This document shows, piece after piece, positions 43,365-51,998 of a DNA stretch of 61,311 nucleotides. Source of the stretch: Sinorhizobium fredii USDA 205 (lineage in GTDB: Bacteria > Pseudomonadota > Alphaproteobacteria > Rhizobiales > Rhizobiaceae); assembly GCF_001461695.1 (NCBI RefSeq), contig NZ_AUTC01000147.1, forward strand, positions 1-61,311. Direction: 5' to 3'. The notes below the pieces were generated by a model, which had not been told where the DNA came from, searched no databases, and was given only the letters and a program-made list of their open reading frames with translations. A program made the translations under genes and the position numbers. Every line of letters begins with the position of its first letter. The stretch's first letter is position 1.

Positions 43365-44024
43365 TCAGCGACGTCCGCCGGCGATGAGAAAGTCGATCGG
43401 CCCGCCCGGTGCGTCGTCGTCGAAGACGGCGCAGGAAAGCACGCCGCCGAAGACGGCACCCGAATCGACATTGGTCCTGTTGCCGACGGTCCGCGGATTG
43501 CTGCGGCTTGGCGTATGCCCGTGGCAGACATGCCTGCCCCAGTAAAAGCCGGAATAGTTCGGTTCGGTGCGCATCCAGAGCAGGATATCGTCGCCCTGCT
43601 CCTCGAGCGGGATCGTCTCATCCACTCCGGCATGGACGAAGATGCGATAGGGCTCGACGATGATCGACGGAAGCTCGGCCATCCAGACCAGGTGGCTTAG
43701 GGGTATTGCGCCACCGTAGGATTCCAGGGTCTCGTCGCCGCCGTTCATCAGCCATGAGCTCATCTCGGCGAGACCCCTGCGGGCCGAAAGCAGCATGTCC
43801 TCATGGTTGCCCTTGAGGGTCATCCATTGCCAACCGGTCTTGGGCGGTCCGGCCATGATCCGTTCGACGACGCCTCGGCTCTCCGGGCCGCGATCGACGA
43901 GATCACCGAGGAAAATGACCCTACCCCCGGGCGCGGATGACTCGATTGCAACCAACAGGCTTTCGAGCTGCGCGAGGCAGCCGTGAATATCACCGACAGC
44001 GAATGTGAGACGTCGGGCATTCAT
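43365..44024 (-). CDS. Serine/threonine-type metallophosphoesterase (PPP family)
   Basis: A 219-residue calcineurin-like phosphoesterase of the bacterial PrpA/PrpB type. Metal and catalytic motifs are GDIHG, GDLVDRG and GNHED in order, with distal His in HAGVDE and GHTPS. Such proteins dephosphorylate proteins or diadenosine polyphosphates. The ATG at 44024 (with GGGAG 9 nt upstream) is preferred over an in-frame TTG immediately before it. It appears monocistronic. Confidence 0.88.
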   Translation of the reverse strand: MNARRLTFAVGDIHGCLAQLESLLVAIESSAPGGRVIFLGDLVDRGPESRGVVERIMAGPPKTGWQWMTLKGNHEDMLLSARRGLAEMSSWLMNGGDETLESYGGAIPLSHLVWMAELPSIIVEPYRIFVHAGVDETIPLEEQGDDILLWMRTEPNYSGFYWGRHVCHGHTPSRSNPRTVGNRTNVDSGAVFGGVLSCAVFDDDAPGGPIDFLIAGGRR

Positions 44025-44263
44025 CAAGCGGTGCTCCCGTTGGCGTCCAAGACGGCTTTCTCCATGGATGCGGACGAGGATCGATCGTCACTCGTCTTAA
44101 GCCGCGCGATGAATTGCGGCGGCGACCGCAGGGCTCGCTTCACAGCACTATCGCATTCCAACATCGACCGAAATCGCTTTCGGCGCAAAATTGCGGAAAC
44201 GCAACATGTTGGTTAATCTGAGGGCGAGGAGAGCAGCACGCCAGAATTTCGCGACCGCGCAGG

Positions 44264-44644
44264 TCAACGGCGCGGCGTTGACCTCGGAATAGTTGAACTT
44301 GTGATGGACACCGGGTCGCTGGCGGGGAACGTATCTTCGAGCCCCTCCTCCAGCTGCTCTTCCATCGCCTGTTGGTCGTGTGCCTGGCGGGCGTTCGGAA
44401 GCGCACCTTCCGGGATCGACGGAGAGCGCCGCGTGCCGCCTATGCCGAGCAGCTCACCATCCGCCTCCATGGCGGCGGCAAGGATTTCCTTCGCCCGCCC
44501 CACCGCATTTATCCGGTTGAGGGTGCCCTCCGCGTTCTGCGGGCACAGGACGGAAACGACCTCTCCCGTCGCGCCGACGAATTCGACGGTGAAACCCGCC
44601 TTGCCGCCGCGCTCGGGGAAGACCTGGATTCCAACGAACTGCAT
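44264..44644 (-). CDS. Hypothetical protein with C-terminal EDTFPASDP motif
   Basis: The 126-residue protein has an N-terminal segment with a short alternating strand-like pattern (FVGIQVFPERGG, FTVEFVGATGEVVSVLC) and a C-terminal tail LEEGLEDTFPASDPVSITSS, a motif seen at the ends of several rhizobial proteins of unknown role (recalled, not verified). A strong AAGGAG site lies 6 nt before the ATG. No signal peptide. Confidence 0.65.
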   Translation of the reverse strand: MQFVGIQVFPERGGKAGFTVEFVGATGEVVSVLCPQNAEGTLNRINAVGRAKEILAAAMEADGELLGIGGTRRSPSIPEGALPNARQAHDQQAMEEQLEEGLEDTFPASDPVSITSSTIPRSTPRR

Positions 44645-44771
44645 CGGTTGCTCCTTCCATGGAAGGACCTACGGTTACCGTGACCGCAATCGGACCGGTT
44701 TCGAGCATGCAGTCTAGCAGATTTTCCGGACTGCCGACAGTTCGATCCGTCGCGGCTGCTTTGTCCGCTGC

Positions 44772-46523
44772 CTACAGAACTCCCCCCGGTCCAGCTCGCA
44801 GGCCGCTCTCGGCCGCGTGGTAGCCCGGTGCCTCGTTCTTCCGCTCCGTCGGGCGCGTGCAGGCCGCGAAAGCGTCGAGGGAGCGGTTATAGACGCCCGT
44901 TTGCACGTCCATCATGCCGAGCACCGTATGGAAGAGGTTGTCGTGCGACTTCGGGGTGTCTGCGTCCGTGGAGAGACAGGCTGCGTCAACCCCCATCGCG
45001 GTCTGATATGGTTTCGAAAACCAGGCGATGAAGGGGACCTGCGTCTGTTCCTTGGGTGCGATCGCATAGGGCGCGCCGTGCAGATAAATGCCGTTTTCGC
45101 CGAGCGATTCCCCATGGTCCGACATGTAGATCATCGCGCCGGCAATGCGGTCCTGGTGCTTTTCGAGCAGCCTCGCGACGCTCGCCAGGATATGGTCCGT
45201 GTAGAGGATCGTGTTGTTATAGGCGTTGACGATTTCCTCCGTCGTGCAGCTCATCAGTTCCGGAGTCCGGCAGTCCGGCGTGAAGCGGCGGAACGCCTCG
45301 GGATAGCGCAGGTAATAGGATGGCCCGTGGCTGCCGAGTTGATGCAGCACGATGACGCTATCGTTGGTCGTTGCGCCGAGCTTTTTATCCAGGTCGTCGA
45401 GGAAGATTTCGTCGAGACATTCGCCATCGTTGCACAGCGGGCTGTTCTTCCTACGCGTCATGCTGGCGAAATTGATGAGGTCGGCGATTCCCTTGCTGCC
45501 CGTGTTGTTGTCCCACCAGGTAACCGAAACGCCCGCATGCGTCAGTACGTTGACGAGGTTTTCACTCGAGCGAGCCTTCCAGTCGCTGTACTCTCTGCGG
45601 GGATAGACGGAAAACATGCAGGGCAATGAGACGGCTGTCGCCGTGCCGCAGCTCGTCGTGTCGCGGTAGTTGACCACGCCAAGCGTCTTCAATTCCGGAT
45701 TTGTCTCCCGGTCATAACCATTGAGGGAGAAGTTCATCGCCCGCGCAGTCTCGCCCGCAACCACCACCACGACGACAGGCTTGCCGGCTGTGGCGATGCG
45801 CGCGCCCTTTTTGGCGTCGGTCCCGAGTGGTTGCACGACCAGATTGCGTTCGCGATAGGTCGAAAGACCGTAGCGCACCGCCGACGAGATCGGCCCGGCC
45901 GGATTGAACCGGACCATCAGGTCCCGATGCTCCCGCAGCGCATAGGCGATGCCGGCAAAGTTGGCGTAGATGAGCACGCCGCTCAAGACAAGCGCCGGAG
46001 CAATGAAGAGGAAATTGACGGCGGCCTTTGCGAAAAATCGACGATGCCTGACTTTCACCCAGGCGATCAGAAGGGAGGGAATGAGCGCGTAGAGCGCAAC
46101 ATGAAGCGCAAGGCCGCCTGTCAGCAGATGGCCAGCCTCGGCTTCCGTGGTGACGGCGGCATTGCCGATCATGCCCTTGTCGATGACGACGCCGAACGTA
46201 TCGGTGAAATAAGAGGCGGCCGCCGATATGATGATCAGCAGGATCAGCACCGGCTTCATCACATATTTCATCGAAAGTGACGTCAGGATCGAAAAGGTGG
46301 TGAGACCGAGTGCCACGCCGAGCGATAGCATGGCGATCCACGCGTGATCGAAATAGGCCACCGCGCGGCTCCAAAAGGAATTGTTGGTGAGCATCAGCAG
46401 GTAAAGCGTGGCGATCGCGCTCAATGCGATGCTGCCGATTTCCGGCCGGCGACTTCTGAAGGCAGCCAAAACATTTTTCTCCAAGCAAGGGAGCTCATCG
46501 CTCTCATTGGTTTGTTGCGGCAT
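44772..46523 (-). CDS. eptA: Phosphoethanolamine-lipid A transferase EptA type
   Basis: A 583-residue inner-membrane enzyme of the EptA/MCR (alkaline phosphatase-like) family. Five N-terminal helices (about 33-200) are followed by a periplasmic sulfatase-fold domain. The nucleophile Thr294 is in DTTSCGTATAVSLPC; the zinc ligands include Glu258 (VVVAGETARAM) and the later DHGESLGENGIYLHG. It moves phosphoethanolamine from phosphatidylethanolamine to lipid A or another glycan, lowering surface charge. Divergent from a two-component system 255 bp away, probably its regulator in the way PmrAB controls eptA. Confidence 0.92.
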   Translation of the reverse strand: MPQQTNESDELPCLEKNVLAAFRSRRPEIGSIALSAIATLYLLMLTNNSFWSRAVAYFDHAWIAMLSLGVALGLTTFSILTSLSMKYVMKPVLILLIIISAAASYFTDTFGVVIDKGMIGNAAVTTEAEAGHLLTGGLALHVALYALIPSLLIAWVKVRHRRFFAKAAVNFLFIAPALVLSGVLIYANFAGIAYALREHRDLMVRFNPAGPISSAVRYGLSTYRERNLVVQPLGTDAKKGARIATAGKPVVVVVVAGETARAMNFSLNGYDRETNPELKTLGVVNYRDTTSCGTATAVSLPCMFSVYPRREYSDWKARSSENLVNVLTHAGVSVTWWDNNTGSKGIADLINFASMTRRKNSPLCNDGECLDEIFLDDLDKKLGATTNDSVIVLHQLGSHGPSYYLRYPEAFRRFTPDCRTPELMSCTTEEIVNAYNNTILYTDHILASVARLLEKHQDRIAGAMIYMSDHGESLGENGIYLHGAPYAIAPKEQTQVPFIAWFSKPYQTAMGVDAACLSTDADTPKSHDNLFHTVLGMMDVQTGVYNRSLDAFAACTRPTERKNEAPGYHAAESGLRAGPGGVL

Positions 46524-46778
46524 TCCGAGCCGTCATCGACCACTTTGAGAGACGCAACCGGTTCGCCGACGCGTCTCGACGCCTCCGCCAGTACCGCGGG
46601 CAAGCTGTCGAAGTACTGTCGGGAGAATGGTTGAAGACGGTCCGGAACTGCGCCGAGTCCGTGACATCGCGAGGCGGACGGTTTCTCGACAGCCTTGCAA
46701 AGGCACGTTGGCACCTTACGGAAAAACTCCTATGGTCTGCGGCCGACGCCCGCAGAGGGCTAACGATCAGGAAAACGC

Positions 46779-47453
46779 ATGCGCCTGCTGCTCGTCGAAG
46801 ACAGCCCCCGCCTCATCGAGCTCGTGGGCGAGACCATGCGTGATGCAGGCTGGCGGCTCGACGCAGTCTCGAGCCTGGGTGAGGCCGAAGCGGCGATCTC
46901 CGAGCGGGAGCACGATCTCGTCCTTCTCGACCTTGGCCTGCCGGATGGCGACGGTATCGATCTTCTGAAATGGATAAGGCAGCAGCACGCCGGGTTGCCA
47001 GTCCTCGTCATCACCGCCCGCGGTTCCGTCGACGAACGCGTCCAGGGGCTCGATGCCGGGGCGGACGACTATCTGGTGAAGCCGTTCCACCATCGCGAAT
47101 TGCTTTCCCGATGCCGGGCCATGCTGAGGCGCAATCCGCATGCAATACAGCCGGTGCTCGAGGCCGGCGCGTTGCGCTTCGATCCAGCCACCGCAGAGCT
47201 TACCTGTGATGGGGTCATGGTCGCCCTCCCTCCGCGAGAACGCTCGCTGATCGAGATATTGATGCGCGAAGTCGGGCGCGTCGTTCCAAAGCGCCGGCTG
47301 GAGACCGCCCTCTCGGAATATGGGCAGGAGCTCAGTTCCAATGCGCTGGAGCTTGCCGTTTCCAGGGTGAGGAAGCGATTGCAGCCGCTGGACACAGGCG
47401 TACAGATCGAAACAGTGCGCGGCATCGGCTATCTCTTGCGGACTGCTGCATGA
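46779..47453 (+). CDS. OmpR-family response regulator
   Basis: The 224-residue regulator has a receiver domain with phospho-acceptor Asp51 (LVLLDLGLPDGDG), acidic pocket VEDS, and the conserved Lys in YLVKPF, then a winged-helix DNA-binding domain (RERSLIEILMREVGRVVPKR). An AGGAAA site lies 5 nt before the ATG. It overlaps the kinase gene by ATGA. Divergent from eptA, so it probably activates it in response to a signal such as cationic peptides, pH or metals. Confidence 0.92.
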   Translation: MRLLLVEDSPRLIELVGETMRDAGWRLDAVSSLGEAEAAISEREHDLVLLDLGLPDGDGIDLLKWIRQQHAGLPVLVITARGSVDERVQGLDAGADDYLVKPFHHRELLSRCRAMLRRNPHAIQPVLEAGALRFDPATAELTCDGVMVALPPRERSLIEILMREVGRVVPKRRLETALSEYGQELSSNALELAVSRVRKRLQPLDTGVQIETVRGIGYLLRTAA

Positions 47454-48802
47454 GGAAACGCACCCCGTCGCTGATCGGCATTGTGGCGCGGCGCATCGTC
47501 GCCTTTTCCCTGCTTGCAATGGTCCTGCAGATCGGCGTGGTTTTTGCCGATTACTGGTTCGATGACGACAAGCTCAGCGTCCTGATGCTGCAGCAGGAGA
47601 CGGAGACCCTGTCGCGGGTGATCACGACGCAGGACGGGCTGCTGAGATACAAGCCAGATCACGAGCTCCGGGAACGCTATCTGGAACTGAATGGACGCGC
47701 CGGCGCGATCTATGTCCGGGTGCGCACCGCGTCCGGTTCGGTGCTCTTTTCCAATTGTACGACGGAGTGCGCCGAGCATTTCCTGCCGTTGAGCGTCAAT
47801 GCACCGAACTTCTGGAAGCGGCTGATCGAGCCGGGCAAGCCCTTCAGTGTGGCGGGCGGCCAATCCTTCGAACGCAATGGTGAATCGGTGATTGTGGAGT
47901 TGGCGATCCTGAAGGACCCGAACGGTTTCATGTACGCTGCCCTGCTCCATGAGATGTTCGATTCGATGATCGTACCGATGACCCTCATGTTCTGCCTCGT
48001 CATCGGCGCGACGATCTGGTCGATCCGAAGCGCGCTCAGGCCGGTGGCGATGGCGGTCACGGCTGCGGATGCGATCGATCCGCGCGACAGCGGCGCCCGC
48101 CTTCCGATAACGCGCATGCCGCAGGAGATCGAACGCCTCGTCAGCGCCGTCAATCGCCTGCTTGCCCGCGTTGCCGATCTCGTTCAATCCCAGAAAGTCT
48201 TCTCTTCCTCGATCGCGCACGAGATACGCACGCCCGTTTCGATCGCCAAGATGGAACTGAGTCGCATCGACGATCCTCGGGCGCGCAATGCCGAGCGGGA
48301 TCTCGACGCGCTGACGCATATTCTCGAGCAACTGACGTCGCTGGCGCGGGCCGATGCAGTAGACCCCTCCGCCTACCAGCGGGCTAGCCTCTCCGAGATC
48401 GGAGCCGAGGTGGCGCAAGCCACAGCGCCGTTCGTCTTCGACCACGAAAAGTCGATCGAATTCGTCGACCACGCGACAACGCCCGTGACGGTGATCCCGG
48501 CGCTCGTCGAGAACATGCTCAGGAACCTGATCGAAAACGCGGTAAAGCACAATCCGCCCGGCACTCGCATCGTCTTGACCTGCGGGCCAGGCCCTCTGGT
48601 CTCCGTCGAGGATGACGGCAAAGGGCTGGTCGATCTGCCGGAACACAATGAGGACCTCGGCTACGTCAAGCGCTCCGGTCAACTCGGTCTTGGCATGAAA
48701 ATCGTTCATCGGATCGCCGAGCTTCACAAGGCGAGAATTTCGATCGACACCGCACCCGATCGCGGCACCAAGATCACGATCGACTTTGCGGCAGGAGCCT
48801 GA
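47450..48802 (+). CDS. Sensor histidine kinase (EnvZ/PmrB-like)
   Basis: A 450-residue membrane kinase: first helix (IVAFSLLAMVLQIGVVFADY), an extracytoplasmic domain of about 130 residues, second helix (MIVPMTLMFCLVIGATIWSI), a HAMP-like linker, DHp with the H-box SSIAHEIRTPVSIAKMEL (around residue 256), and the ATPase domain with N-box NLIENAVKHNP and G-boxes DDGKGL and GLGMKI. The short periplasmic loop has a Cys pair (FSNCTTECAEHF) that could form a disulfide or bind metal. It starts inside the response-regulator stop and phosphorylates that regulator. Confidence 0.92.
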   Translation: MRKRTPSLIGIVARRIVAFSLLAMVLQIGVVFADYWFDDDKLSVLMLQQETETLSRVITTQDGLLRYKPDHELRERYLELNGRAGAIYVRVRTASGSVLFSNCTTECAEHFLPLSVNAPNFWKRLIEPGKPFSVAGGQSFERNGESVIVELAILKDPNGFMYAALLHEMFDSMIVPMTLMFCLVIGATIWSIRSALRPVAMAVTAADAIDPRDSGARLPITRMPQEIERLVSAVNRLLARVADLVQSQKVFSSSIAHEIRTPVSIAKMELSRIDDPRARNAERDLDALTHILEQLTSLARADAVDPSAYQRASLSEIGAEVAQATAPFVFDHEKSIEFVDHATTPVTVIPALVENMLRNLIENAVKHNPPGTRIVLTCGPGPLVSVEDDGKGLVDLPEHNEDLGYVKRSGQLGLGMKIVHRIAELHKARISIDTAPDRGTKITIDFAAGA

Positions 48803-48963
48803 AATTGGATTCAACCTGCGGCCCGGACGTTTATTGGGCACAATGCATATATTTTAATCCATAGCGCATTCTTGGATGCAGATTGCGTGCCCAATCTCCG
48901 ATCACATGCTATTGCGCTGTGCACTATTGTCCTGCCCACCCTCCGCGTCGCTCACGAGCATCC

Positions 48964-50136
48964 ATGTCCAAGGCCGCAGTTCTCCTCCGACGTTTCATGC
49001 CTTCGCTGGTACCGGTCAACGGCTGGGAGCGGCTGCGTTCCTCCTGCGGTGCGCTCATCGGAATATTGCTGACGGGCTTCATCAGCACGCTCGCCATCGG
49101 CACTGACGCCAGCCTGCCGCTGCTCATTGCGCCGATGGGCGCCTCGGCCGTGCTGCTCTTTGCGGCGCCGTCGAGCCCGCTCGCCCAGCCCTGGTCTATC
49201 CTCGGCGGCAACGTCGTCGCCTCGACAGTCGGCGTCACCTGCGCCCTGTTCATTGCGGATCCGGTCGTGGCCGCGGCCGTGGCTATTGCCGTTGCCATCG
49301 GCGCCATGCTCGTGCTCGGCTGCCTGCATCCGCCGAGCGGCGCCGTCGCGCTGACGGCCGTGCTCGGCGGTCCGGCCATACGGGAAGCCGGCTACGCCTT
49401 CGTCCTGTCGCCAGTCGCGGTCAATTCGCTGCTTATCCTCGCCGTCGCGCTGGTCTTCAATAACCTCACGGGCCGGCGCTATCCGCACCTGGCGCCGGCG
49501 GTGAACGTGCACAAGACACAGGATCCCCTGCCGAGCCAACGTCTCGGCGTGGTGCCGGAAGATCTGCAAGCCGTGCTGGCGCAATACGGCGAGGTCGTCG
49601 ACATCAGCCCCGAAGAACTCGACAGTTTCATTCATCAGGCGCAGATACGCGCCTTCACCCGCCGGTCGGGCGAAATCACCTGCGGCGAGATCATGTCGCG
49701 CGATGTCCTGACCGTTGCGCCGGACACCGCGTTGCGCAAAGCCTGGCGGATGCTCGTCGAACACCGGATCCAGGCATTACCGGTGGTTACCGAAAAGGAC
49801 GGCATGGTCGGCATTCTCACGCAAATGGACTTCATGAAGCACACAACGCTGACGGCGGATGGGCGGCTGCAGATCGGCCTTCGCGAGCGGATCGGCAACA
49901 TCATCGGCCTGCCGGCAAAGTCGCCTCGGTTCGTTTCCGAAATCATGACCACCCGCGTTCAGTCGGCGCTTCCGGAAACGATGGTCGCCAAGCTGGTGCC
50001 ACCGATGGCGGACATGGGCCTGCACCATATGCCGGTGGTGGATGCCGACAACCGGGTCGTGGGTATCGTCACCCAGTCGGACCTGATCGCGGCGCTGTTC
50101 CAGCGGCGGCTCGATACGGTGCAGCAAGTCGCCTGA
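48964..50136 (+). CDS. HPP-family membrane protein with C-terminal CBS pair
   Basis: The 390-residue protein has an N-terminal HPP transmembrane domain, five helices (GALIGILLTGFISTLAI through VNSLLILAVALVFNN), including LLIAPMGASAVLLFAAP and the naming motif LGCLHPPSGAVALTA. After a linker, two CBS domains follow (CGEIMSRDVLTVAPDTALRK, and VSEIMTTRVQSALPETMVAK), which bind adenosyl ligands and report energy or nucleotide state. HPP proteins have been linked to nitrite transport in cyanobacteria and plants; function here is open. The start at 48964 places the first helix correctly. No neighbours suggest an operon. Confidence 0.9.
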   Translation: MSKAAVLLRRFMPSLVPVNGWERLRSSCGALIGILLTGFISTLAIGTDASLPLLIAPMGASAVLLFAAPSSPLAQPWSILGGNVVASTVGVTCALFIADPVVAAAVAIAVAIGAMLVLGCLHPPSGAVALTAVLGGPAIREAGYAFVLSPVAVNSLLILAVALVFNNLTGRRYPHLAPAVNVHKTQDPLPSQRLGVVPEDLQAVLAQYGEVVDISPEELDSFIHQAQIRAFTRRSGEITCGEIMSRDVLTVAPDTALRKAWRMLVEHRIQALPVVTEKDGMVGILTQMDFMKHTTLTADGRLQIGLRERIGNIIGLPAKSPRFVSEIMTTRVQSALPETMVAKLVPPMADMGLHHMPVVDADNRVVGIVTQSDLIAALFQRRLDTVQQVA

Positions 50137-50257
50137 ACGCGTGATAACCAGAATTTAGCTCTGTCGGTTTCGCCGCGCGCGGCGGTTTGCACAGTCGTGC
50201 TCGGTTGCCTGGCAGATCGGGCTGTTTCAGGTGTCTGCTGAAATTTCATTCGATCGA

Positions 50258-50286
50258 TTGACTTATTCATATGAATGAGGTAATTT
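50258..50286 (+). promoter_or_regulatory. CecR-type promoter with embedded operator
   Basis: TTGACT (50258-50263), 17 bp, TAATTT (50281-50286) is a good sigma-70 promoter. The spacer and -35 edge contain CTTATTCAT-ATGAATGAG (50262-50279), a 9-bp inverted repeat with one mismatch, in the ideal place for a TetR-type repressor. The ATG at 50293 lies 7 nt after the -10, so the transcript may be leaderless. Confidence 0.65.
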
Positions 50287-50292
50287 AAGCAA

Positions 50293-50997
50293 ATGATGAA
50301 GAACGATGAGACCACAACACAGATCAAGGCCGAGCGCGGCGACGCGACGCGAGAGAAGCTTCTCGCCACGGCGATCGACATCTTCGGTCGCTATGGCTTC
50401 GACGGCGCCACGACGCGAAAGCTCGCCGATGCGGCGGGCGTCAACCTCCAGGCAATCCCCTATTATTTCGGCGGCAAGGAAGGGCTCTACATCGCCGCCG
50501 CGGAGCACCTCGCAGCTCTGATCGGCGACCATGTGCGCGATCTGCGTGCCACCATCCTCGGCCGCATTGCGGAGCTCGACGAACAAGGTCGGCCGATGAC
50601 CTCCGCCGAGGCGCGCGCCTTCCTCACGCAGATGGTCCAGAGGATGATCGTTCTCTTCGTCAGCAAGCAATCGGAAAGCTGGGCGCGCTTCATCATTCGC
50701 GAGCAGATGGAACCGACCGAAGCCTTCAAGCGGATCTACGGCAACATCATGCGGCCGATGATCGAGATGGCGCGCCGGCTGATCGGTGCCATTCTCGAGG
50801 ACGACCCGGCCTCCGAACACATCCGGCTCAGAACGCTCTCCTTCGTCGGCAGCGTGCTCGTGTTCCGCATGGCCCATGCCGCCGTCTATGCGCAGCTCGA
50901 GTGGGAAAGCGCCGGACCGAAGGAAATCGAGACATTGCACCGGCACGCGGCCGAACTGGTGGCCATACTCGGTGCGGAGAAGGACCGCCAGCGATGA
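50293..50997 (+). CDS. cecR: TetR-family regulator, CecR (YbiH) type
   Basis: A 234-residue TetR regulator with a DUF1956/CecR C-terminal domain. The helix-turn-helix covers ATTRKLADAAGVNLQAIPYY, and the ligand-binding domain carries VQRMIVLFVSKQSESWARFI, IREQMEPT. It is followed by an ATGA overlap into the ybhG-like gene, matching the E. coli cecR-ybhG arrangement. It probably represses its own operon through the palindrome in its promoter and is released by an effluxed compound. There is no ribosome site before the ATG. Alternative start at 50296. Confidence 0.92.
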   Translation: MMKNDETTTQIKAERGDATREKLLATAIDIFGRYGFDGATTRKLADAAGVNLQAIPYYFGGKEGLYIAAAEHLAALIGDHVRDLRATILGRIAELDEQGRPMTSAEARAFLTQMVQRMIVLFVSKQSESWARFIIREQMEPTEAFKRIYGNIMRPMIEMARRLIGAILEDDPASEHIRLRTLSFVGSVLVFRMAHAAVYAQLEWESAGPKEIETLHRHAAELVAILGAEKDRQR

Positions 50998-51998
50998 AGA
51001 AAATTGCACTCATCACCCTGCTCATCGCGGCGGGCGGAGCCGGCGCCTGGTGGCTCGATCTGCCTGCGCGGCTCGGCTGGGCTGAAGACAACAGGAACAC
51101 GGTTCTCTACGGCAATGTCGACATCCGCCAGGTGTCGCTCGGCTTCCGCGTCAGCGGCCGCATCGCCGAACTTCGCGTCGATGAGGGCGACGCGGTCAAG
51201 GCTGGCGACGTGATCGCCAGGCTTGATGCCGAACCGTTCCAGCAGGCCCTGGACGCGGCCGAGGCAGATGCCGAGGCGCTCCGCGCCACGCTTGCAAAGC
51301 TCAAGGCGGGCGCCCGCCCGACCGAGATCGCCCAGGCCCGCGCCGTGTATGAAGAACAACTTGCCGAACTCAAGAATGCCGAGCTCGCCTATCAGCGGGC
51401 GCAGCGCCTGCGGCCGGCCGGCACGATCTCGCAGGCCGAACTTGATCAGGCGATTGCAAGCCGTGCCGCGGCTACCGCCCGTGCCGCCTCCGCACGCGAA
51501 GCTTTGGCTCTGCTCGAAGAGGGAAGCCGCGTGGAGGACATAGCCACAGCCCAAGCGCAGGCGAATGCCGCGATGGCAAAGGCCGCGAGCGCCCGCACCG
51601 CGCTCAAGGATGTCGAGCTGGTCGCACCGAGCGCCGGCATCATTCTCTCTCGCGTCCGCGAGGTCGGCGCGGTCGTCTCCCCGGCCGACACGGTCTATGT
51701 GCTCTCTCTGACGGAGCCCGTCTGGGTCCGCGCCTATGTCGCCGAACCGGACCTTGGCCGCGTCCACCCGGGAATGAAGGTCAAGGTGACCTCGGACACA
51801 AACCCTGGACACGGCTATGAAGGAACGATCGGCTTCATCTCGCCGGTCGCCGAATTCACGCCGAAATCGGTGGAAACGCCCGAGCTCAGAACTGATCTCG
51901 TCTACCGGCTCAGGATTGTCATCGCCAAGCCGGGCGCCGACCTGCGCCAGGGCATGCCGGTCACCGTGCACCTGCCAAGCCCGGAGGCCGGCACATGA
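50994..51998 (+). CDS. ybhG: HlyD-family membrane fusion protein, YbhG type
   Basis: A 334-residue adaptor. It has an N-terminal membrane anchor (MKKIALITLLIAAGGAGAWW), a biotinyl-lipoyl-like domain (FRVSGRIAELRVDEGDAVKA), a long alpha-helical coiled coil of about 110 residues (Ala- and Glu-rich, EALRATLAKLKAG to ASARTALKDVE) and a beta-barrel (VWVRAYVAEPDLGRVHPG). It links the inner-membrane pump to an outer-membrane channel. The ATG overlaps the cecR-like stop (ATGA) and its own stop overlaps the ATPase gene (ATGA). Confidence 0.92.
   Translation: MKKIALITLLIAAGGAGAWWLDLPARLGWAEDNRNTVLYGNVDIRQVSLGFRVSGRIAELRVDEGDAVKAGDVIARLDAEPFQQALDAAEADAEALRATLAKLKAGARPTEIAQARAVYEEQLAELKNAELAYQRAQRLRPAGTISQAELDQAIASRAAATARAASAREALALLEEGSRVEDIATAQAQANAAMAKAASARTALKDVELVAPSAGIILSRVREVGAVVSPADTVYVLSLTEPVWVRAYVAEPDLGRVHPGMKVKVTSDTNPGHGYEGTIGFISPVAEFTPKSVETPELRTDLVYRLRIVIAKPGADLRQGMPVTVHLPSPEAGT

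Noticed and set aside
50171..50184. 14-bp GC palindrome after the HPP-CBS gene as a terminator
   Set aside because: Perfectly symmetric CG-rich word with a 2-nt or no loop and no T-tract; not a convincing intrinsic terminator.
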